A stretch of DNA of 5,248 nucleotides from Flavobacteriaceae bacterium UBA2000 (GTDB lineage Bacteria > Bacteroidota > Bacteroidia > Flavobacteriales > Flavobacteriaceae): contig DDCS01000097.1 of assembly GCA_002335345.1 (NCBI GenBank), positions 28,247 through 33,494 on the forward strand. Reading direction: 5' to 3'. Position 1 is the first letter of the stretch. Each line of letters starts with the position of its first letter. Shown piece by piece: positions 1 through 4,055 of this stretch. Below the pieces are notes generated by a model. That model was not told the DNA's origin and searched no databases. It worked only from the letters and a program-made list of their open reading frames with translations. Position numbers and translations under genes: made by a program.

Positions 1-936
1 ACCTACGACCAGGCCATGGAGCGCTATGGAAACGACAAACCGGACATTCGTTTTGGAATGGAATTTGGCAATTTAAATCACTGTACGCAGCATCGTGATT
101 TTGGGGTGTTCAACAGTGCTGAACTTGTCGTGGGAATAGCCGTTCCTGGAGGCAATGCCTATTCTCGTAAAGAAATTGATCAACTCATCGATTGGGTAAA
201 AAGACCTCAAATCGGTGCCCTTGGCATGGTCTACTGTCGTGTTGGCCAGGACGGTTCTTTCAAATCGAGTGTAGATAAATTCTACACCCAAGAAGATCTA
301 GCTCTATGGGCGGAAGCCACCAGCGCGCAACCGGGAGATTTAATTTGTGTGCTTTCTGGACCAAAGGATAAAGTACGTCCTCAGCTCAGTGCTCTGCGCA
401 TGGAACTCGCTCAAAGGTTAGGATTACGACGCCCGGATGAGTTCGCCCCGCTTTGGGTGATCGATTTCCCGCTGCTTGAATGGGATGAGGAAACGCAGCG
501 TTATCACGCCATGCACCATCCGTTTACCTCGCCAAAACCTGGGCAGATGGCGCTTTTAGAAACTGATCCTGCCGCAGTAAAAGCCAATGCCTATGATTTA
601 GTGCTCAACGGAAATGAGATTGGTGGAGGATCAATTCGGATCCACGATAAAGGAATTCAAAGCAAAATGTTTGACTACTTAGGGTTTACTCCTGAGGAAG
701 CTAAAGCCCAATTTGGATTTTTAATGGATGCGTTTCAATACGGGGCCCCTCCCCACGGGGGCATTGCCTTTGGTTTAGATCGACTCGTCGCCATTCTTGG
801 GGGGCAAGAAACCATTCGGGATTTTATTGCGTTTCCAAAAAATAATTCAGGGCGTGATGTCATGATCGATGCCCCCGCGCCTATTGACCAAGGTCAGCTC
901 AATGAGCTGAATTTGAGAATTGCGCTAAAGCCGTAA
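1..936 (+). CDS. aspS: Aspartyl-tRNA synthetase, C-terminal half (5' end outside window)
   Basis: This enzyme joins aspartate to tRNA-Asp in the cytoplasm, using ATP (class II synthetase). The frame is open from base 1, and the ATG at 16 is internal. The 311 visible residues are about half of the usual bacterial length near 585-590. The first residues (TYDQAMERYGNDKPDIRFGM) end the first part of the catalytic core. Roughly residues 35-155 are the GAD insertion domain typical of bacterial AspRS. The catalytic core then resumes with AMHHPFTSPK (about 170-179), NGNEIGGGSIRIHD (about 203-216) and class II motif 3, GGIAFGLDRL, whose arginine at about residue 261 contacts ATP. The C-terminus (ending ALKP, then TAA) is of normal length, so the gene looks intact at this end. 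No terminator follows; the next gene starts 22 bases later on the same strand, so read-through is plausible. Identification is secure. Confidence 0.97.
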   Translation, partial: TYDQAMERYGNDKPDIRFGMEFGNLNHCTQHRDFGVFNSAELVVGIAVPGGNAYSRKEIDQLIDWVKRPQIGALGMVYCRVGQDGSFKSSVDKFYTQEDLALWAEATSAQPGDLICVLSGPKDKVRPQLSALRMELAQRLGLRRPDEFAPLWVIDFPLLEWDEETQRYHAMHHPFTSPKPGQMALLETDPAAVKANAYDLVLNGNEIGGGSIRIHDKGIQSKMFDYLGFTPEEAKAQFGFLMDAFQYGAPPHGGIAFGLDRLVAILGGQETIRDFIAFPKNNSGRDVMIDAPAPIDQGQLNELNLRIALKP

Positions 937-944
937 GACCTTTG
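912..944 (+). promoter_or_regulatory. Candidate promoter for the ClC gene inside the aspS 3' end
   Basis: TTTG at 912-915 could be a -33 element. After a 21-base spacer, GACCTTTG at 937-944 matches the Bacteroidota -7 consensus TAnnTTTG except at its first base. Transcription would start near 948, giving a leader of about ten bases with no Shine-Dalgarno sequence. The -33 part lies within aspS codons. This is a one-mismatch match, so it is tentative; read-through from aspS is the alternative. Confidence 0.35.
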
Positions 945-958
945 TAGATAGTCGGCCT

Positions 959-2758
959 ATGGGAACCTCAAAAAAATCTTTGCTCACCAAGTTCCTGATC
1001 TGGCGGATCAAACACATCTCGCAAAAACAGTTCTTGCTTGTGCTCAGTATGGTAGTTGGTCTGATGTCCGGCCTAGGCGCTGTCCTGATTAAGAACCTGA
1101 CCTACCTGATACAGAACTTACTTGAAGGACGACTCATCAGCAATTACCACAGTGCATTTTATTTTGTGTTCCCATTGCTTGGGGTCTTTTTGACCGCGAT
1201 ATTCATGCGCTATATATTAAGGCATACCGTGAGTCATGGGATCCCTTCAACCCTATATGCCATTTCCAAGAAAAAAGGAATCATCCGACGATTTCAAATG
1301 TTTGGGAGTCTCATCGCCGCGCCAATTACCGTTGGGTTTGGCGGATCGGTCGGGCTCGAGGGGCCAACAGTGGCGACAGGTGCTGCGCTGAGCTCTAATC
1401 TGGCGCGTCTGCTGCACCTCAACCAAGCCACACGCACACTTATGATTGGTTGTGCGGCAGCAGGGGCCATGTCCTCCATTTTTAAAGCCCCCATTGCCGC
1501 CATAATTTTTGCCGTAGAAGTCTTTAGTTTGGACCTCACGCTCATGTCCCTAGTTCCCTTACTCTTGGCCTCAGTAACGGCTATTATAACTTCCTATTTT
1601 TTCTTTGGCAATGATATATTATTGCCTTTTACCGTGGTAGATGCCTTTAGCATCAGCGATATTCCATTTTATTTGATTTTGGCCCTAGTGGCTGGATTAG
1701 TGTCTATTTACTTTACTAACACTTATGAATGGATTCAAAAAAGGTTTGATACAATTTCCAATAAATGGCACCGGATGCTGCTTGGGGGAACCCTTATAGG
1801 GGTCTTGGTGTATTGCATCCCCCCACTTTACGGAGAAGGGTTTGACGTGATCAATAATTTGGTTCAAGGCAACGCGAATTTGGCTTTAGAAAACAACCTA
1901 TTTAATGTATCCACCGAAAGTATTTATGTCACTTTAGGGCTATTGATTGGACTGGTTGTCTTTAAAATCATCGCCAGCGCCCTCACCTTTGGCGCCGGTG
2001 GTGTGGGCGGTATTTTTGCGCCAACACTATTTATGGGCAGCATTATGGGGTACACCGTAGCGCTTATACTGCGCACTGTGGGGGTTGATTCTGCGAACAT
2101 TTCGATCAGCAATTTTACCTTAGTCGGCATGGCGGGACTTATGGCTGGCGTCCTCCACGCGCCCCTGACGGCCATATTTTTGATTGCCGAACTCACTGGA
2201 GGATATGCCCTCTTTATCCCATTAATGATTACTTCGGCCGTGGCCTATTCAATTACGAAATATGTTCACCCTCACTCAGTTTACACCATGGAGTTGGGCC
2301 GTAAAGGCGAACTCATTACCCACAATAAGGATCACGCTGTATTAACCCTAATGGACTTAGATTCAGTCGTAGAACAAAATTTTATTGCCATAAATCCCGA
2401 CATGAGTTTAGGGGAAATCGTAACCCATTGCATCGTTAAATCCAATCGCAATATTTTTCCCGTAGTTACTCCAGATAGTGGCCAACTCTTGGGGATTATT
2501 TTATTAGACGATTTAAGGCCAGTCATGTTTGAACGACAATTGTATTTAGAAATTACCGCGCGTGATTTAATGCAAAATCCTTTGGGGGTGGTCGAACTTG
2601 ACAAAGACCGCATGACCGACGTAATGAAAAAATTTCAAGATACCGGGGCTTGGAACTTACCCGTTGTGCGCTCTGGCGCCTATCACGGGTTTGTATCAAA
2701 ATCTAAACTCCTTACCGTATATCGACGTAAACTCATTGATTTTTCTGGAGCGACATGA
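959..2758 (+). CDS. ClC-family chloride channel/transporter with C-terminal CBS domain pair
   Basis: This is an integral inner-membrane anion channel or Cl-/H+ exchanger of 599 residues. A cytoplasmic N-terminus (about 1-22) precedes the ClC membrane domain (about 23-445). The three anion-site signatures are present: SHGIP at 92-96 (GSGIP in E. coli ClcA), GLEGP at 132-136 with gating Glu134, and GIFAP at 351-355. Tyr416 in LTGGY matches the central tyrosine. The segment FAVEV (184-188) aligns with FIIEE of ClcA, so the intracellular proton glutamate (E203) is Val188 here. His93 sits where ClcA has the central Ser107. Two CBS domains follow (about 465-520 and 530-590), a module that often binds adenine nucleotides and gates transport. 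The ATG at 959 gives a normal N-terminus. The stop codon overlaps the next start. The family is certain; whether it is a channel or an exchanger, and for which anion, is not decided by sequence. I give no symbol because orthology to E. coli clcA (which lacks CBS domains) is doubtful. Confidence 0.95.
   Translation: MGTSKKSLLTKFLIWRIKHISQKQFLLVLSMVVGLMSGLGAVLIKNLTYLIQNLLEGRLISNYHSAFYFVFPLLGVFLTAIFMRYILRHTVSHGIPSTLYAISKKKGIIRRFQMFGSLIAAPITVGFGGSVGLEGPTVATGAALSSNLARLLHLNQATRTLMIGCAAAGAMSSIFKAPIAAIIFAVEVFSLDLTLMSLVPLLLASVTAIITSYFFFGNDILLPFTVVDAFSISDIPFYLILALVAGLVSIYFTNTYEWIQKRFDTISNKWHRMLLGGTLIGVLVYCIPPLYGEGFDVINNLVQGNANLALENNLFNVSTESIYVTLGLLIGLVVFKIIASALTFGAGGVGGIFAPTLFMGSIMGYTVALILRTVGVDSANISISNFTLVGMAGLMAGVLHAPLTAIFLIAELTGGYALFIPLMITSAVAYSITKYVHPHSVYTMELGRKGELITHNKDHAVLTLMDLDSVVEQNFIAINPDMSLGEIVTHCIVKSNRNIFPVVTPDSGQLLGIILLDDLRPVMFERQLYLEITARDLMQNPLGVVELDKDRMTDVMKKFQDTGAWNLPVVRSGAYHGFVSKSKLLTVYRRKLIDFSGAT
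2747..2758 (+). promoter_or_regulatory. ATGA stop/start overlap, translational coupling site
   Basis: The ClC stop codon TGA (2756-2758) overlaps the next ATG (2755-2757). GGAG at 2747-2750 lies four bases before that ATG and could pair with 16S rRNA, though this group rarely relies on such sites. The arrangement suggests that ribosomes finishing the ClC gene restart on the small gene, tying its output to that of the ClC protein. Confidence 0.6.
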
Positions 2759-2994
2759 AATATTCCCTCTACATAATTTTTATCCTTATTGTCGCCAGCG
2801 TTTCCTTTGGCCTGTATATTCAAAGCAGCGGGAATCCTTTGGCCGAAAAACTTATTGGCGGCGGCATGGCCGGTCTATTTTTTGTTTGGATGCCTCTATT
2901 TATTTACCATCGTTGGAAAAATCGTTCGATTCAGGACTATATGCTCACCAAAGAGAACATCCAAAAAATGAATCAGTACAAGCGTGATAAGTAA
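2755..2994 (+). CDS. Small protein of unknown function with two predicted membrane helices
   Basis: I cannot assign a function to this 79-residue protein. Two hydrophobic stretches are clear: about residues 4-22 (SLYIIFILIVASVSFGLYI) and about 34-51, ending in FFVWMPLFIY. The short polar link between them contains QSSGNPLAEK. After the second stretch comes a basic, hydrophilic tail (HRWKNR, then TKENIQKMNQYKRDK). By the positive-inside rule both ends should face the cytoplasm, forming a helical hairpin. The start is fixed by the ATGA overlap with the upstream ClC gene, which implies co-transcription and coupled translation. I have the impression that similar short proteins with a PLFIYHRW-like core occur in Flavobacteriia, but cannot confirm it here. 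A role as an accessory partner of the ClC protein is inference from gene order only. It could instead be a signal-anchor hairpin protein unrelated to anion transport. Confidence 0.8.
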   Translation: MKYSLYIIFILIVASVSFGLYIQSSGNPLAEKLIGGGMAGLFFVWMPLFIYHRWKNRSIQDYMLTKENIQKMNQYKRDK

Positions 2995-3126
2995 TTTCAA
3001 AAAAAGTAATATACCGATAATTTCAGCCGGAGATAATGTGCAGATCAACACGGAATTAATCGCTTTTTTACCCCTATGTTACCTCGTAATTAATTGATTT
3101 TCAAAAAATTTTACATAGAATTAAAC
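2995..3126. other. AT-rich intergenic stretch without a recognisable gene
   Basis: No convincing terminator follows the ClC/small-protein pair: the T-run at 3064-3069 has no stable stem before it. An imperfect direct repeat (CGGAATTAATCG at 3051-3062 and CGTAATTAATTG at 3085-3096, 10 of 12 identical) is present, but is unremarkable in such AT-rich DNA. The stretch mainly serves as upstream DNA of the cold-shock gene promoter. Confidence 0.5.
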
Positions 3127-3153
3127 TTTGGAAACATATTTAAGTTACCTTTG
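3127..3153 (+). promoter_or_regulatory. Promoter of the cold-shock gene (Bacteroidota type)
   Basis: TACCTTTG at 3146-3153 is an exact TAnnTTTG -7 element. TTTG at 3127-3130 is the best -33 candidate, but its 15-base spacer is shorter than the usual 17-23, so that half is weaker. The predicted start near 3157-3159 gives an AT-rich leader of about 28 bases before the ATG at 3186, with no Shine-Dalgarno sequence and no evident hairpin. Confidence 0.65.
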
Positions 3154-3185
3154 TGGCCTTATTTAATATTTTTTTAATTATTGCT

Positions 3186-3383
3186 ATGGAAGGAACAGTT
3201 AAGTTTTTTAACGAATCAAAAGGATACGGATTCATCACCAACAATGACACCGGCAAAGACATTTTTGTACACGTCACAGGATTGAATGGAGAAGCCCTTA
3301 ATGAAGGCGACCGAGTTGAGTACGAAGAACAAGAAGGAAGAAAAGGCATGGTAGCCGGAAGAGTTCGTCTTTTACACGATTAA
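3186..3383 (+). CDS. Cold-shock domain protein (CspA family)
   Basis: This 65-residue single-domain protein has the five-stranded OB fold of CspA-type nucleic-acid chaperones, which bind single-stranded RNA or DNA and keep mRNA unfolded. RNP1 is KGYGFI (12-17) and RNP2 is DIFVHV (25-30). The stacking aromatics expected on the binding face are present (Phe8, Tyr14, Phe16, Phe27, His29). KFFN replaces the KWFN of E. coli CspA, a common variant. The length is normal for the family (about 63-70). I chose the ATG at 3186 because the protein then begins MEGTVKFF like other family members. An in-frame TTG at 3153 lies inside the promoter and adds eleven hydrophobic residues foreign to the family. 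The gene stands alone between its own promoter and a strong terminator. Unlike E. coli cspA it seems to have a short leader, so a long thermosensing 5' region is not evident. Whether it is induced by cold cannot be told from sequence. Confidence 0.95.
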   Translation: MEGTVKFFNESKGYGFITNNDTGKDIFVHVTGLNGEALNEGDRVEYEEQEGRKGMVAGRVRLLHD

Positions 3384-3408
3384 TCGCTACAACATACCGA
3401 AACACATT

Positions 3409-3436
3409 AACCTCGAGCAAACACTCGGGGTTTTTT
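3409..3436 (+). terminator. Intrinsic terminator of the cold-shock gene
   Basis: AACCTCGAG (3409-3417) pairs with CTCGGGGTT (3424-3432) as a nine-pair stem with one T-G wobble around the loop CAAACA. The stem runs into T3431-3436, so its last A-T pairs share the T-run. It begins 25 bases after the stop codon. On the - strand the stem is not followed by a T-run, so it should not stop tadA transcription arriving from the other side. Confidence 0.9.
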
Positions 3437-3459
3437 AATGCCCCTATGTCAATTAAAGG

Positions 3460-3489
3460 GGGCGGCATGAGAATCAACTTTTTGCGCCC
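3460..3489 (-). terminator. Weak candidate terminator for tadA
   Basis: Read on the - strand, GGGCGC (3489-3484) can pair with GCcGCCC (3466-3460) with one bulged base and a 17-base loop. The following bases are CCTTTAATTG, a poor T-run. It is the only stem-like structure found downstream of tadA and may well not function. Confidence 0.2.
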
Positions 3490-3512
3490 TGACCTGACCC
3501 CTAGATTTCCCA

Positions 3513-3528
3513 GGTGACTGCCTAGTCA
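3513..3528. repeat. Short perfect inverted repeat across the tadA stop codon
   Basis: GTGACT (3513-3518) and AGTCAC (3523-3528) form a six-pair stem with the loop GCCT. The tadA stop codon (3522-3524) sits within it. On the + strand the stem is followed by GCCTTTTT, on the - strand by no T-run. It could slightly slow ribosomes or be chance. Confidence 0.4.
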
Positions 3529-3959
3529 CGCCTTTTTCCTTTAAAAAAATTGTCAAGCAAAGCGGCGCATTGATCAGCCAAAACCCCAGAATGAACCTTA
3601 GTTTTTGGATGTATTTGCGTGCCCAGGGCCAAATAGCCGCGCTTTGGGTCACTTGCCCCATAAACCACTTCTGACATTTGGCTCCAAAAAAGGGCTCCAG
3701 CACACATTTGGCATGGCTCTAAGGTCACATATAAAGTACACTGATGAAGATATTTACCCCCTATATAATGCGCTGCCGAAGTAATGGCTTGCATTTCAGC
3801 ATGGGCCGTGACATCATTGAGGGCTTGGGTTCGATTATAGGCCCGAGCGATAATGCGTCCTTGTGCCACGACTATAGCGCCCACAGGGACTTCCCCTGCC
3901 TCGAGCGCCATCTTAGCTTCCTCTAAGGCCTTGCGCATGAAATATTCGTGATCGAGCAT
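3522..3959 (-). CDS. tadA: tRNA-specific adenosine deaminase
   Basis: TadA deaminates adenosine-34 to inosine in the anticodon of tRNA-Arg(ACG), letting one tRNA read CGU, CGC and CGA codons; it acts as a cytoplasmic homodimer. The 145-residue protein shows the zinc-dependent deaminase signature: HAE at 53-55 (zinc ligand His53, proton shuttle Glu55) and PCQMC at 82-86 (zinc ligands Cys83 and Cys86). The N-terminal helix (DHEYFMRKALEEAKMALEAG) and PVGAIVV strand are typical, as is the VVYGASDPKRG segment. The length fits the bacterial family (about 150-170), if slightly short. The start at 3957-3959 gives MLDHEYFM, a normal N-terminus. It is convergent with the cold-shock gene and divergent from dxs. 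A guanine or cytosine deaminase is a conceivable alternative, but the motif context fits TadA best. Confidence 0.92.
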   Translation of the reverse strand: MLDHEYFMRKALEEAKMALEAGEVPVGAIVVAQGRIIARAYNRTQALNDVTAHAEMQAITSAAHYIGGKYLHQCTLYVTLEPCQMCAGALFWSQMSEVVYGASDPKRGYLALGTQIHPKTKVHSGVLADQCAALLDNFFKGKRRD

Positions 3960-3970
3960 AATTAAATTGA

Positions 3971-3990
3971 GCCCACTGAGTTTTTTGGGC
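3971..3990 (-). other. Small hairpin in the predicted tadA leader
   Basis: GCCCA (3971-3975) and TGGGC (3986-3990) form a five-pair stem with a ten-base loop that is A-rich on the tadA strand. It would lie about 11 bases upstream of the tadA start codon in the mRNA. The stem is short and may not be stable; a role in translation control is only a possibility. Confidence 0.3.
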
Positions 3991-4004
3991 GGGCGTTAAA
4001 GTTA

Positions 4005-4033
4005 CAAATAAAGGCAAAGACTTTACCTACAAA
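4005..4033 (-). promoter_or_regulatory. Candidate tadA promoter
   Basis: On the - strand, TTTG (4033-4030) is followed after 17 bases by TTTATTTG (4012-4005), which matches TAnnTTTG except at its second base. Transcription would begin near 4001, giving a leader of about 42 bases. Its -33 element lies a few bases from that of the dxs promoter, so the two polymerases would compete for overlapping DNA. Confidence 0.4.
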
Positions 4034-4051
4034 CGAATAAGCGTATCTTTG
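4022..4051 (+). promoter_or_regulatory. dxs promoter, predicted to give a leaderless mRNA
   Basis: TATCTTTG at 4044-4051 is an exact TAnnTTTG -7 element. TTTA at 4022-4025, 18 bases upstream, resembles the -33 TTTG with one mismatch. Only four bases (GCGT) separate the -7 element from the dxs ATG at 4056. Since this element normally lies a few bases before the start point, transcription should begin at or next to the ATG itself. Confidence 0.65.
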
Positions 4052-4055
4052 GCGT

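Noticed and set aside
928..956. GCCG...CGGC inverted repeat in the aspS/ClC gap as a terminator
   Set aside because: It has only four pairs around a 19-base loop, with no T-run after it.
1294..2613. Several 80-93 codon open frames on the - strand inside the ClC gene
   Set aside because: They lie opposite a full-length conserved gene, show no family motifs, and have low-complexity composition typical of antisense shadows.
2664..2987. 107-codon open frame on the + strand across the ClC end and the small gene
   Set aside because: It overlaps two better-supported genes in another frame, lacks a recognisable domain, and its translation is rich in unlikely residues. It is a shadow frame.
3153..3185. 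In-frame TTG start that would lengthen the cold-shock protein by eleven residues
   Set aside because: The TTG is the last part of the -7 promoter element, so it would lie upstream of the transcript start, and the added hydrophobic residues are foreign to the family. The ATG at 3186 gives the standard N-terminus.
3071..3449. Nine-base direct repeat CCCCTATGT at 3071-3079 and 3441-3449 flanking the cold-shock gene
   Set aside because: It looked like a possible target-site duplication, but there are no terminal inverted repeats or transposase, and the gene carries native-looking signals. A nine-base match is compatible with chance.
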